64,000 nucleotides of DNA from Plumapathes pennacea (lineage: Eukaryota > Cnidaria > Anthozoa > Antipatharia > Myriopathidae): contig OZ038462.1 of NCBI GenBank assembly GCA_964036295.1, positions 28,395,759-28,459,758 on the forward strand. Direction: 5' to 3'. Shown here piece by piece: positions 12,660 through 27,600 of the stretch. Both the position numbers and the translations under genes were made by a program. The notes below the pieces were generated by a model that saw only the letters and a list, made by a program, of their open reading frames with translations, was not told the DNA's origin and did no database searches. The first letter of the stretch is position 1. Each line of letters starts with the position of its first letter.

Positions 12660-15600
12660 CTATCGAAAAAAAAAAAGTTTTTAGGTTTTTATTCAAACTA
12701 TTATTTTGCCTTGTGGCAGTCATGCACAGTAATAATAAATGGTTTGGACAAACAAGCATGTGGGAAGCAGCTTTTTTTATTACCTAAAGTTCTGAAAAGG
12801 CAAGTCATACTCCTCCCTCCACTCTCTCCCCCACCTGACTCCTCGAAGTGATCACTTTTACACTAGAAAGTTAACAAAATTCAAGGTATTTTTTTATGGA
12901 ATTGTGTAATTCGCCACTTTGGAAATGAAAGTAAGACTGGGAATGAATAATTCCCGATAGTGCTTCTGGGATCGTTTGGGGAGCGGTATCAGGTTGGAAG
13001 AATGATAAGATCTCTCTAATTGAACTCAGTAAAGATAATGACAGAGTTTATTGCGCAGCCTTGACTTGCTACCGCCACGCTTTTCATACACGCGTCACCC
13101 AAAACGATCCTAGAAGCACTTTCAGTACTCCATTCATTCCCAGTTTTATTTTTATTCCCAAAGTGGCGAATTAAAACGCTGTTTTATTCATCTGGGATGT
13201 GCTCCTATCGCACAGGCCTCTCGTGTCATCAGAACCTCGCTTTCAATTGTTTTTTTTTCTTACCACTGCGTATAACACTGTGTAAAGTTTTTGATGAAAT
13301 TTGATAAACTCGTGATTCAGAGTGCCAATAAAAGTGAACTCCGCAGTGCTGAATATAACGTACTGTTAGTGGGTTTTCACTGAACGTTTTATGGGCGAAA
13401 AATATATTATCCCAAGCTTTTTTACTCAACCAGTTGGACTTCACTGTAATACCAAAATGATTTACAATTTTCTTCCCGAGAAACAGAAGAACGAATGTTC
13501 CCATCAAACTCTCATTCTTGAAATATTTTTCACACACTGCACATTGTGAACACAAAACAAATCGAACAAAAGCCGGAAAAAATCCCAGACGTGACAGTGG
13601 GAGAGTAAAACAATCGCTTACCTTTGCTGAAAATCGATTGGGATAGCTGCAAGATCTTTTCTAAGACCTTCTTGCACTCTGCTCCCCAAGGGTACTCCTC
13701 GTCATATTTTTGGCAAATTACTCGGGTTTCCTTAAGACGCATTTCTCTATTTTTCTCTTTTATAGCCAAGATGCGATGCCTCCAATCTTCTGATTTACAA
13801 GAATTGATTACGCACGAATCACCATAAGCAACCTTCTCATTGAGAGCTTTTGCAAGACCCAAAGTGTGGCTGACGAGAATGGGAAGACCTGCAGAGAGAG
13901 CCTGCAGACCAACGAAACCAAAACCTTCAGAACTGGATGGAACAAAAGGTAGGATCAGCAAATCTGCTTCGACAAACAGTCTGCAACGCATATCAACGGT
14001 TTTGCAATGGCGTCGTACTTCGAGGTTATCGCAAGAAATATTATGCCGGAGAAGGATCCCTCGTATCTGGTATGGATTTTCGCGTGGAGCACAAATAGCG
14101 ATGAGCCGACACTGACGATCTGGAAGCATTTCGACAACTTCGGCCAAAATCCTTTGGCTATCTTCCTCCCCGGCAGGGGGACAAAAGACAACCACGGCGA
14201 AGGTATCCCTTTTGTTGTTCGATTGCTCATACTTCTGGAAGTCGCTGAATACCCCAGGAATGAAGCCGTGGACTGCCTTTTTCGTATAGGAGAGTCGTCG
14301 TTTAAACTCGTTGGCAACCTCAGTTCCAATGGCAATAGCCAGATCAGAACTTTCACAGAGCTTCACTTCATTGTTGTTTTCACCTTCAGACAAAGAGCAT
14401 GCAACGTGGACCGATTTGGTTTTCACAAACTGCTTCTCGACAACCTGAACTTGTCGCCCAACGTACATGCCATAGCCAATGATGGTGTGTACATTACCAA
14501 CTTCAGGAGGTGCTAAATATACAAAGTCACGGTTTGGAAAGCCGTCCACTTTTGTTGTGGCATACAGTTGGACATTAGATGTCTTAGCGTTGTCCTGCAA
14601 TTCAGTGTTGGTATGTGCCACCAGACAAGACACGCGTACATCCTCATGCTTTGCAAACTGCACTGCCATTTCCTTTGTGATACAGGAAATACCTTCGTCT
14701 TCTTTATCTTCAGACCAGCCCCACGTTCTTGCCAGCAACAGAAGACTATGCCTCTTCGTTCTGTGAGACGGTTGCTGCACAGGAGAACTTCCGTTTGTTT
14801 GGCTGTTACTTTGATCTTTTTCAATTGATGCAAGAGGGGGCTACAGATAAACGGTAAATAAGTGCAAGCACCTACTATTGTGCACATTAAAGACTGATGA
14901 ATAAGGGAACTTGATCTAGTTCTGTCTGAACCATTTGCTAACTTGAGCATACGATATTGAGATTAGCTGTTATCTGTCTCATTTAGTATTCAGCTTGTGA
15001 GAAAATTGATCGAATTGTTGACACACCTTCGAGATGCTACCACTGTTTCTTTAGCCCAAAATTCTGCACTAGAAAGTACTCTTCCCTTCAATAAACTTTC
15101 AATATATGTGCCCATATACTTGTTTGCCAAACCTGATAGAAGAACCAAACTTACCGAATACATGCTCAAGTTCACTTTGCAGCCACTCTCATTCGTCACG
15201 ATAAATTTGATTTCACATTCCTTGTTGATTCTTGCACAAGCAGGCACATCGAATGTCTTGTATCTTTTCGAACATTCTATCCACACATCCTTCGGTTGCA
15301 GAACCTGCATTTCAATATAAAATTATATCCAAAAAGACAAAAAGCAACAAATCTAAATACAAAACTCCTTGTGGATAATTTCAAAAAACACATTGGTGCG
15401 TGGTCCTAATGTAGAGGTCAGCAAGCAAGGGGAGAAACTAGTCTTAAACGGGCTTCACTTGTTTGTTTGCAAACTTTGTCTTGAATCTTAAAAGCGCAGT
15501 AAGCAATAAAATTACCCCTTCCTTCCATTGCTAAAATGTGACAACGGACTGCCCTTTTTCGCTAAGATATGTGGCAGCCAATTTACATTCTATTTCGTCT

Positions 15601-18600
15601 ATCTTTTTACTTGGATCTTCAAATCATTGAAGAGAGAGGGTTGTTTATCGGTGTTTCGCAGCCTTTCGTGTTTGCAACGGTCGAGTTTATGTCAGTGAAT
15701 TCTACTTTACCATACTTGGCTTTTTCTACAGCATTGCTTCACTTCTCCCAATTTTTTTCTCTGAATGTTGAGAATATTTTTATGCATCATTTAAATTATC
15801 AGTTATGTTGCTCATTAGTCGCCGAACATTGGTACTATGTTTACATACCCAAGGCTCGATGTTAACTTCTGTCCTCTCAAGTTCGCTGTGCACGGTGACA
15901 CTCTCGTTGCACTCCACACAAAGCGTCTGTCCACCATCGACAAAGCAGAGGCCCTTCTCACGGAGACGAATTTCAAGTTCCTTTAAGAAATAAACAAGCA
16001 ATGTCTAACAGTCACCTTTGTATCTAATATTTAACTTATGGAGCATTATTGCAATTAAGAGGCAAAGAAAAGAAAAAAAGGACTTGATATACTACTATAA
16101 AATCCATGCCGAATATAAGTGGGGCACGGCCAGTGATTTTCTAAAACAAGAAGCAGATACAGGGCTAAGAAGTTCGACGTACGGTTGTAATATGGGAAGC
16201 AAGCATGCATGCAAGCTTGTGAAATGAATGAATTAAACCATTTCTTTGAGACATCGAATGGAGTTGACCTGAGCACAACAAAGCATAACGGTTTTGAGAG
16301 TTGCTTTATGCCACGTCGTTTGTGTTAAAACTCAGATACTTCTTCAGGAAGGATAAGCAAAGTTCAGTTGGTGGAAATCGAACAATCACCGTGGCGATTA
16401 GTTCGCCGTGTCTGATTGAAATTTACAGGAAGTACTAAGTTTTTCCGACAATGCTTTGCTTGTCACAAGAGTCACTGACTTTCTGTCGGCAGTTTCAGTT
16501 AGCGTAATAAATTCTTTTCAGCACAATCGGAACTTAGTCATTTAGTCATATGACTTTTATTCTCTATCAATATTTAAATTTCATTCTCTCGCGTTTGCGT
16601 GTGCGTTTGCTTCACAAATTTTACCGCGTGAGTCGGTCGCTTGCGCCTGCGTTTGTATTGTCAGGCAATCAGTATTTTGCGTCCATTGTGCTATCCGGGC
16701 AGGCGGTCTTTCGATTCGTAAATACTCTTATTTTCAAGACAAGTGGTATTAATAACAACGAATACAAAATGTTTTGTCAGGAAGAAACTTTAATTTTAAC
16801 TAACATGTATAACCAAATGCGAACCCTTCGAGGATTTATAGATGTTAAAACATTTTACGGCCTCTCGCGTGTCCTAAATTGTTTTAGCGCATTCTCAGAT
16901 CGCGGTAACCTTTATTTTGGACTGAAAGTGCCCGCGAGCTTTGCCACGCTTAGTCAACATCGCACGCTATTTGACGCCGCATCACGGGATTTCGATTTGT
17001 ACCATAGCCTGCCAATACGGCGTAAACTTGTTCATGGTAACAATTCGTACAGAAGAGAAAAGTGATGTCTAGCACAAGTAGTTAATGCAAAAAGCCGACT
17101 AGCTAGCTCCGACAAAAAAGGGGATGCACCGGCGATTCGCAACTGACTGAAGGACACTAAGCATAGTGTTTACAGCTTCTCAGAATCAACCTATAACCCA
17201 TAGAACTGCAAGTAGACGTATCTCTGAAATAGCATGCTTATGTTATTGCTCCCACCGTTAGAGCAGATGATCATCATTCTGTGGTGAGTTCAAAAAAGTA
17301 CGATCATCTAACCAGACCCTCTGGTCTACTAACCGCAGCCTTGCAAATAGAATCTCCTGCTAATTTCTGTGGTGCAGCTGTCTTACTTATAATAAGTAGC
17401 TAGACCTTTCTTCTCGGTTTATATTTTCCACATAACCTAATGCACTTTATAAATAAAACCTAAATGAAGGAAACTTGGAAACCACAAAACAAAAAAACAA
17501 AAAACAAAAAACAAAAAAAAAATTCGTGCCGAAAGATTTGAGATATTCAGTAATACTTACCTCAACAACATTTGGAAGGTCGTCACAAATGGCAACAGTC
17601 AACTTAGTCTGGTCTCCGAGGCAAACTGTTTTTCCTTGTCCGTACAGGAGACAAGCCAACCTCTTCACAAACATTTTTTGTTGAGCTTTCTCGTCATACA
17701 TCCAGCAATACGCAGAGAAATGTTTGCATTCGAACTGCCTCGAGGCTCCAAAAGCAAACTTAGTTGCCACAACTTCCTTCCACTCCCCCTCAGAAAAACA
17801 CATGAGGATCAATTCTGGCCACTCTGTCTCCGGTGTTTCTGGAACTGGGTTAACAACTACAGGAAGAGAGACCATCACAGGGTAATTGAAAGTCACTCCG
17901 CTAGGCTCAAGTTTCAACACGGGAGAAACAACCATGTTTGGCAAATCACAGCTGAGAATTTCCAGGCGAATTTCAGTGTCCTGGTCAACTGCACCCGCTG
18001 GTATGTTGACATTGCAACCGAAGTAAGAAATTTCTCCACCTCTTCTTCCCACTACAAATGACTTTGGTTGCAGGGCAACATCTGACGAGAAAAGACAAAC
18101 ATAGGATTCAAAAAAGTTCGACCATGGCAAAGCAAATATCTTTATTCTTGCTAAATTATATAGATATATAAATTATGCGTGACAATCACTCCATGGCCAA
18201 CAAACGAACTATGAGAAATATATTAAGTGACATGGATTCACCCGACGAAAAACAACAGAGTGACTCACATTAACCTTTCGTTATCGTACATTTTAAATAA
18301 TAAAATGTCAGTTTACGACTACTCACCCCGACATAGACAAACATCATTTCTGATAATCTGTTTACTCGTGCCGTTTCTTGCTGTCCAGTTCATAAATAAT
18401 CTGTCCACAAATATCCATGAACTACTTATTCTAACCTTTCCGCCCCAGTAAGGACGTCTATCATCAAAATTAGCTACTATTTACCTCTCATTCGGGTCAG
18501 TTGGTAATCTTCTATCGGTTGCGCACGACTTTCTCTGTCCAATAACTGTCGTCGAATTGACAGAGCTTCATTCTGCTCGATTGCATTCTTGTAGCCACCC

Positions 18601-21600
18601 AAACTGTGTTGTGTGGTGCCCAAGTTATGCAGTGACTGTGCGGTGTTCACATGGTTTCTCAGTAATTTCCATCGCATCGCCCAAGCTTCTTTCTTTGACT
18701 CCAGTGCACTCCGGTAGTCACCTAAGCTGTGTTGTATGGTACCAAGACTATCCAGTGACTGTGCTGTATCCACGTGGTCTCCCAGTAACTTCTGTCGCAT
18801 CACCAAAGCTTCTTTCGTAGACTCGATTGCATGCTGGTAGTCACCTAAGCTGTGTTGTGTGATGCCCAAGTTATGCAGTGATTGTGCTGCGTCCACGTGA
18901 TCTCCCAGTAATTTCCGTCGCACCGCCAGAGCTTCCTTGTCGGACTTCAGTGCATTCTGGTAGTCACCTAAGCTGTGTTGTGTGGTGGCAAGAATATCCA
19001 ATGACCGTGCTGTATCCACGTGGTCTCCCAGTAACTTCCGTCGCATCGCCAAAGCTTCTTTATTAGACTCCAGTGCATGCTGGTAGTCAAGTAAGTTGTG
19101 TTGTATGATGCCCAGGTTATGCAGTGATTGTGCTGTGTCCACGTGTTCCCCCAGTAACTTCCGTTTAATCGCCAGAGCTTCTTTTTCGGACTCAAGTGCA
19201 TTCTGGTAGTCACCTAAGCTGTGTTGTGTGATGCCCAGGCTATGCAGTGATTGTGCTGTGTCCACGTGTTCCCCCAATAACTTCCGTCGCATCGCCAAAG
19301 CTTCTTTCTTGGACTCAAGTGCATTCTGGTAGTCACCTAAGCTGTGTTGTGTGATGCCCAAGTTCTGCAGTGATTGTGCTGTGTGCACGTGCTCCCCCAA
19401 TAACTTCCGTCGCATCGCCAAAGCTTCTTTCTTGGACTCAAGTGCATTCTGGTAGTCACCTAAGCTGTGTTGTGTGATGCCCAGGTTATGCAGTGATTGT
19501 GCTGTGTCCACGTGTTCCCCCAGTAACTTACGTCTCATCGCCAGAGCTTCTTTTTCGGACTCAAGTGCATTCTGGTAGTCACCTAAGCTGTGTTGTGTGA
19601 CGCCCAGGTTATGCAGTGATTGTGCTGTGTCCACGTGTTCCCCCAATAACTTCCGTCTCATCGCCAGAGCTTCTTTTTCGCACTTAAGTGCATTCTGGTA
19701 GTCACCTAAGCTGTGTTGTGTGATGCCCAGGCCATGCAGTGATTGTGCTGTGTCCATGTGTTCCCCCAATAACTTCCGTCGCATCGCCAAAGCTTCTTTC
19801 TTGGACTCAAGTGCATTCTGGTAGTCACCTAAGCTGTGTTGTGTGATGCTCAGGTTATGCAGTGATTGTGCTGTGTCCACGTGTTCCCCCAATAATTTCC
19901 GTCTCATCGCCAAAGCTTCTTTTTCGGACTCAAGTGCATTCTGGTAGTCACCTAAGCTGTGTTGTGTTATGCCCAGACTATCCAATGGCTGTGTTGTGTC
20001 CACGTGTTTTCCAAGTATTTTCCGTCGCATCGCCAAAGCTTCTTTGTCAGACTCCAGTGCATTCTGGTAGTCACCTAAGCTGTGTTGTGTGATGGCAAGA
20101 TTATTCAATGACCTGGCTGTATCCACGTGGTCTCCCAGTAACTTTCGTCGCATCGCCAGAGCTTCTTTATTAGACTCCAGTGCATGCTGGTAGTCGCCTA
20201 AGCTGTGTTGTATGATGCCCAGGTTATGCAATGATTGTGCTGTGTCCACGCGTTCCCCCAGTAGCTTCCGTCTCATCGCCAGAGCTTCTTTTTCGGACTC
20301 AAGTGCATTCTGGTAGTCACCTAAGCTGTGTTGTGTGATGCCCAGGTTATGCAGTGATTGTGCTGTGTCCATGTGTTCCCCCAATAACTTCCGTGTCATC
20401 GCCAAAGTTTCTTTTTCGGACTTAAGTGCATTCTGGTAGTCACCTAAGCTGTGTTGTGTGATGCCCAGGTTATGCAGTGATTGTGCTGTGTGCACGTGTT
20501 CCCCCAATAACTTCCGTCGCATCGGCAAAGCTTCTTTTTTGGACTCAAGTGCTTTGTGGTAGTCACCTAAGCTGTGTTGTGTGATGCCCAGGTTATGCAG
20601 TGATTGTGCTGTGTCCACGTGTTCCCCCAATAATTTCCGTCTCATCGCCAGAGCTTCTTTTTTGGACTCAAGTGCAATCTGGTAGTCACCTAAGCTGTGT
20701 TGTGTGACGCCCAGGTTATGCAGTGATTGTGCTGTGTCCACGTGTTCCCCCAATAACTTCCGTCTCATTGCCAGAGCTTCTTTTTCGGTCTCAAGTGCAT
20801 TCTGGTAGTCACCTAAGCTGTGTTGTGTGATGCTCAGGCCATGCAATGATTGTGCTGTGTCCATGTGTTCCTCAAATAACTTCCGTCGCATCGCCAAAGC
20901 TTCTTTCTTGGACTCAAGTGCATTCTGGTAGTCACCTAAGCTGTGTTGTGTGATGCCCAGGTTATGCAGTGATTGTGCTGTGTGCACGTGTTCCCCCAAT
21001 AACTTCCGTCTCATCGCCAGAGCTTCTTTTTCGGACTCAAGTGCATTCTGGTAGTCACCTAAGCTGTGTTGTGTGACGCCCAGGTTATGCAGTGATTGTG
21101 CTGTGTCCACGTGTTCCCCCAATAACTTCCGTCTCATCGCCAGAGCTTCTTTTTCGGACTCAAGTGCATTCTGGTAGTCACCTAAGCTGTGTTGTGTGAT
21201 GCCCAGGTTATGCAGTGATTGTGCTGTGTCCACGTGTTCCCCCAATAATTTCCGTTTCATCGCCAAAGCTTCTTTTTCGGACTCAAGTGCTTTGTGGTAG
21301 TCACCTAAGCTGTGTTGTGTGATGCCCAGGTTATGCAGTGATTGTGCTGTGTCCACGTGTTCGCCCAATATCTTCTGTCGCATCGCCAAAGCTTCTTTGT
21401 TGGACGTAAGTGCATTCTGGTAGTCACCTAAGCTGTGTTGTATGGTGCTCAGGCTATGCAGTGATTGTGCTGTGTCCACGTGTTCCCCCAATAACTTCCG
21501 CCGCATCGCCAAAGCTTCTTTCTCTGACGTAAGTGCATTCTGGTAGTCACCTAAGTTGTGTTGTGTGATGCCTAAGTTCTCCAGTGATTGTGCTGTGTCC

Positions 21601-24600
21601 ACGTGTTCCCCCAATAACTTCCGTCGCATGGCCAAAGCTTCTTTATCGGACTTAATTGCATTCTGGTAGTCACCTAAGCTATGTTGTGTGGTGCCCAAGT
21701 TCTCCAGTGACTGTGCTGTGTTCACGTGTTCCCCTAATAACTTCCGTCGGATCGCCAAAGCTTCTTTTTCGGACTTAAGTGCATTCTGGTAGTCACCTAA
21801 GCTGTGTTGTGTGATGCCCAGGCTATGCAGTGATTGTGCTGTGTCCACGTGTTCCCCCAATAACTTCCGTCGCATCGCCAAAGCTTCTTTCTTGGACTCA
21901 AGTGCATTCTGGTAGTCACCTAAGCTGTGTTGTGTGATGCCCAAGTTCTGCAGTGATTGTGCTGTGTGCACGTGTTCCCCCAATAATTTCCGTCTCATCG
22001 CCAGAGCTTCTTTTTTGGACTCAAGTGCATTCTGGTAGTCACCTAAGCTGTGTTGTGTGACGCCCAGGTTATGCAGTGATTGTGCTGTGTCCATGTGTTC
22101 CTCCAATAACTTCCGTCGCATCGCCAAAGCTTCTTTCTTGGACTCAAGTGCATTCTGGTAGTCACCTAAGCTGTGTTGTGTGATGCCCAGGTTATGCAGT
22201 GATTGTGCTGTGTGCACGTGTTCCCCCAATAACTTCCGTCTCATCGCCAGAGCTTCTTTTTCGGACTTAAGTGCATTCTGGTAGCCACCTAAGCTGTGTT
22301 GTGTGATGCCCAGGTTATGCAGTGATTGTGCTGTGTCGACGTGTTCCCCCAATAACTTCCGTCTCATCGCCAGAGCTTCTTTTTCGGACTCAAGTGCATT
22401 CTGGTAGTCACCTAAGCTGTGTTGTGTGATGCCCAGGTTATGCAGTGATTGTGCTGTGTGCACGTGTTCCCCCAATAACTTCCGTCTCATCGCCAGAGCT
22501 TCTTTTTCGGACTCAAGTGCATTCTGGTAGTCACCTAAGCTGTGTTGTGTGACGCCCAGGTTATGCAGTGATTGTGCTGTGTCCACGTGTTCCCCCAATA
22601 ACTTCCGTCTCATCGCCAGAGCTTCTTTTTCGGACTCAAGTGCATTCTGGTAGTCACCTAAGCTGTGTTGTGTGATGCCCAGGTTATGCAGTGATTGTGC
22701 TGTGTCCACGTGTTCCCCCAATAATTTCCGTTTCATCGCCAAAGCTTCTTTTTCGGACTCAAGTGCTTTGTGGTAGTCACCTAAGCTGTGTTGTGTGATG
22801 CCCAGGTTATGCAGTGATTGTGCTGTATGCACGTGTTCCCCCAATAACTTCCGTCGCATCGGCAAAGCTTCTTTTTTGGACTCAAGTGCTTTGTGGTAGT
22901 CACCTAAGCTGTGTTGTGTGATGCCCAGTCTATGCAGTGATTGTGCTGTGTGCACGTGTTCCCCCAATAACTTCCGTCGCATCGCCAAAGCTTCTTTGTC
23001 TGACTCCGATGCATTCTGGTAGTCACCTAAGCTGTGCTGTGTGACCCCCAGGTTGTGCAGATATTGTGCCGTATCCACGTGATCCCCCAGTAACTTCCGT
23101 CGCATCGCCAAAGCTTTTTTTTTGGACTCAAGTGCATTCTGGTAGTCACCTAAGCTGTGCTGTGTGACCCCCAGGTTGTGCAGATATTGTGCCGTATCCA
23201 CGTGATCCCCCAGTAACTTCCGTCGCATCGCCAAAGCTTCTTTTTTGGACTCAAGTGCATTCTGGTAGTCACTTAAGTTGTGTTGTGTGATGCCCAAGTT
23301 CTCCAGTGATTGTGCTGAAAAAGAAAATTGCCGCCGAGTGGTTTCCGGCGCTACTCGAGTGTTCTCCCAACTTCCCAGGTGTTTAGACGAGGCTATATTA
23401 CACGGGGACGCGTTATATATTTCTTTTATCCCCGAACGAAGTGAGGGAAATATTCACGACGCTAATGCAATAGTATTATCGCCTTATCGGTGACTCCAAG
23501 CGTGTCGCCATCTCGAAATCTAATGATCGTGTGTTTGTGTGTTTGTGTGTTTGTGTGTGCGATACGACCTCGTGCCAAGGCCCTCCGCGTCGAGCGACCA
23601 CAGCAGGCGAGGTTACATCGGCAGCTTAACTGTAAACCGCCATTTTCTTGGTGACAGTGCGGTAGAGTACGAACTGAAGTGATTTTGTACAAGAAGATGC
23701 AGATACAAGGCCAAGCAGTTCGACGGACGGCTTTAAATTGCCCGGATATTTTGCCAGTGCATGGGAAGCAAGCTCTACTAGACGTAAAACGGATTCTTTA
23801 AGGCCCAACTGGTCGACCTGAACACAATCCCAGACGCCAGTATTGTGTTAAAATGCAGACACTTCTTCAGAAAGGAATAGCAAAATACAGTCGGTGGAAA
23901 TCGAACAATCACCGTGGCAAATTTCACCTTTCGCAATAACAGGAATGCAGTTTTCAGAATCTAAGTTTGACAAGATGACAACACAATACAATGGAAAGTG
24001 GAATTTTCGTACTGTATGAGGACTGTTCTATACAGTGTATTTTGAAATCATTGAAGACGTAAACAATAGTGTTTTGGGTTTTTTTTTCCTTTGCTGGAAG
24101 AGAGCTAAAGCTATGGCTTTCAGGAACCGGTGAGTTTTGAAAAGTTACATCAATTAACGTACAATACACTTTTGTTAAACGACGGTTGTGTTATCATTAT
24201 GGTATTTCAACAATTGCCGTATATTTTGTCGTTTGATGCCCCGGGAACTGTGATGAAGGCCAAGTAGGATTATACTGTTATCTTTTCACTGGTTTTCAAA
24301 GCTATTTCAGAGTGCCTTCGTGCAAGATTGTGTCATCCGATTCCTGACATGTTTGCATAATTTCATTGACAGTCTGACAGTCTGTGAAGTTTTGTCGCCG
24401 CGTTTGTTGGCACACTGTATTCAAGGATAAAATGTAACCGGGTTAAAATGCTTCTGCTTTTTGAAGGCTATTAAAGTAGAAAATATCCGGCCATTGCTTT
24501 CCAAATTAAACAATATGTCTACTAGCGGGACCCCCGTAAGATACTCGCTCAACACAATCGGACTTTGTATTATTTAGTGATCGGGTTTGCTCGCTCAATA

Positions 24601-27600
24601 AAATCGGACCTTGTATTATTTAGTGACTTGGGTTTTTTTTTTCTGTCAAAGATTTTAAAATCGTCAAACGCAGTTTGAAAAGTTGTTGTGTTCAAAATTG
24701 AATCCCTGCCAAAATTCACACGATTCCGAGACTTCGAAAGCGTGTAAACAAGCGAATCGCTTTGACGGTTCTAAATTTGGCACACACACACAAAAAAAAC
24801 AAACATACACGTATGTGGTTAGGATAAAGCATTGGCTGGAGAAATCGCGGCTTTTCTTGAAATTCATAAAAATTTCGGTGTCCAAGATCGACTTTGCTTG
24901 GCTTTCAAGCCTCGGGAGTATTCTGTAGTTGCGTGTAAATGTTTTCTCAGCGAATTTTGAAGTTCAGCTGGTGTCTACGAAAATTGCAGACTGTGCACGT
25001 TGTCTGAACTAAACCAGACTGCCGTGTGACAAAGATTATTTTTAGCGGCCGACTGGTGACGTCGCTACACAGCCGTGGTTTGCAAAAAATAATTTAAACT
25101 AGACTGGCCTTGCCAGTGAGCTCGCGGCGTGAGTTGGGTCGAGACCAGAATATAAAATGGAAAGTAGGGGACAAGAGCGGAACTCCCAAGAGAGACTTCC
25201 AATTTCTCACCATAAAAATATCACACAGTATAGAGAACTTGGCTTTTGACACCTTGCTCTTTTGACACCTTGATTAAACTAAAAATTATTATTACAACAC
25301 TCGTACACTTGCTTCTTAAAGGTTGAGCGACCCTGCATCTTGAGAATGCGTGACATATCTTTTTATGCACAATCGATTATGACAGTTTGACCTTGACTCA
25401 TATTTCTAATCAGAGGCCACGATTAATCCAGCCTTCGCTTCACTACTTATGTGTTTTCTTTTGTTAACTCAATACGTTTCTTCTATCAGGCTTTCGAGTA
25501 TTCGTGCCCTGTAACAAATATAAAATTGAAAGCGAGGAATGTCACACGAGAGATGTTTACAATATTATTGCGCTTTTGTTCACAGTGTGTTCAGTCCATT
25601 TGTGACTGCAAACTCAATCCTCAGAATTATTTAGGTGTATTTTTCATTTCTGGTATTTAATGAACATTGCGAAACAAAGACTACATGATCGAATGAAAGA
25701 AACACTTCAACAGGCAATGTACGATACGCAGAAGAATTTTATGAGGCAACAGATGTCATGTACAGAGTAAAGCATAAAGCGTCATTGTTTTACGGCTAAA
25801 GCTCACCGTAGCTTTGGTTTCTGTTTTCGCCCTGTTATCTTCCCAAAAGTATTTCGTGTCGCCACAGAAAGTTTCGTCGGGACTAAATACTTATCGGCGA
25901 CAGAGATATTTGCAATACCCCAGAAGTACCATCAAACATTTGTTTACGGCTATTCTCAAAGCTTGTGCGGTGAACGCGAGCCAAAATCTTTTCCTAAAAT
26001 CCAGTTTATCCGTGCGCATTCCACAGAGCCAAATGGCGTTGAATTTGAATGGGATTCAGTTTACTTTTTCGCTTCACTACTTATGTGTTTTCTTTTATTA
26101 ACTCAATACGTTTTTTCTATCAGGCTTTCAAGTATTCGTGCTCTGTAACAAATATAAAATTGACAGCGAGGAATGTCACACGAGAGATGTTTACAATATT
26201 ATTGCGCTTTTGTTCACAGTGTGTTCAGTCCATTTGTGACTGCAAACTCAATCCTCAGAATTATTTAGGTGTATTTTTCATTTCTGGTATTCACTGACCA
26301 TTGCGAAACAAAGGCTACATGATCGAATGAAAGAAACACTTCAACAGGCAATGTACGATACGCAGAAGAATTTTATGAGGCAACAGATGTCATGTACAGA
26401 GTAAAGCATAAAGCGTCATTGTTTTACGGCTAAAGCTCACCGTAGCTTTGGTTTCTGCTTTCGCCCTGTTATCTTCCCAAAAGTATTTCGTGTCGCCACA
26501 GAAAGTTTCGTCGGGACTAAATATTTATCGGCGACAGCGGTACCATCAAATATTTGTTTACGGCTATTCTCAAAGCACAATTCTATCGCCCACATATCTC
26601 CTTCAAAATGGCGAAACTGCTCGCCCGGCAAGTCATGTGATGACAAAACGTCATCATAAATCACGTGAAAATATGAACCAATCACCGTGTGCTGATTCGT
26701 AACCCAGAAAAAAAAAAAAATAATAATAAAAATAAAAATATGACGATGATAAAGACACGCTTTCCAATCCTAAGCTCGTCGGCTTCGCCACGAGCAATAA
26801 TCTCCGAACGGAAAATAAACAAGAATCCCGCTTTCCGAAAACCCACTACTGAGCGAGGGGATATCTGCGATTATCGTATTTCTAGTAAAACAATTAGTCA
26901 AGTAAAGTATATCACGTATCGCGTCAGCGTGTAATATATAGAGAATTTTATCTTCGAGTGGTAAAAACAATATTTTACGAACGAGCGCTTCGCGAGTGAG
27001 TAAAATATGTTGTTTTTACCATGAGAAAATAAAATCCATATCTTCGCGCCGCCGTGTAATTTTCTTTTTATTATATTAGACACGAGTGTTTTACGAGAAA
27101 TTGCACAAACAACCGTGCAAAAGCGGGAAATGATGCCAACGATATCCTCACTAGTGAGGATATGGAAAATACGCCACTCGGGTCCCGGATGTAGTTTCGT
27201 ATGGATTTTACGCACGGTATATTTTTCAGTAAAACACTCGTGTCTATATAATAAATAGAGATTACTTCATGGAAAGTGCGCGCGTACGGTTTTTATTCAC
27301 GAGTTGTGAAGTATCATAAAACGAACGAGCGAGGCTTTGCGAGCGAGTGAGTTTTATGATACGAAACAACGAGTGAATAAAAACTGTACAAAGCACTTTC
27401 CATGATGTTTTCTGTTTATTATATACATACTGAGACATTTATGATGGGATCGGGAAACCCTTTAAAAGTAGTGAAAAATCGTCGTTCGCAGCTTGTGATT
27501 GGACGAACGATTTTTTTCACGTGTGAAAAGCGTCGTTCGCGGCCTCTCATTGGCTAGAACTCATTTGCGTACGAAATTTTACGATATGGCTTTTTCGTGA

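Noticed and set aside
13229..13621. Continuation of the transferase frame past 13622 as coding sequence
   Set aside because: A strong GTAAGC donor with conserved phase sits at 13622/13621, and the downstream residues are not kept in gene C.
16550..17065. 171-codon plus-strand frame in gene B intron 3
   Set aside because: No recognisable domain, lies in an intron, and the paralogous sequence near 46480-47200 is interrupted.
18557..20092. Plus-strand frames across the gene B TPR array
   Set aside because: Same reason: repeat-derived antisense frames without domain content.
25451..26702. Recurrent 80-150 codon frames in the H6 Helitron-like copies
   Set aside because: Part of a mobile element, broken or shifted between copies, no known motif.
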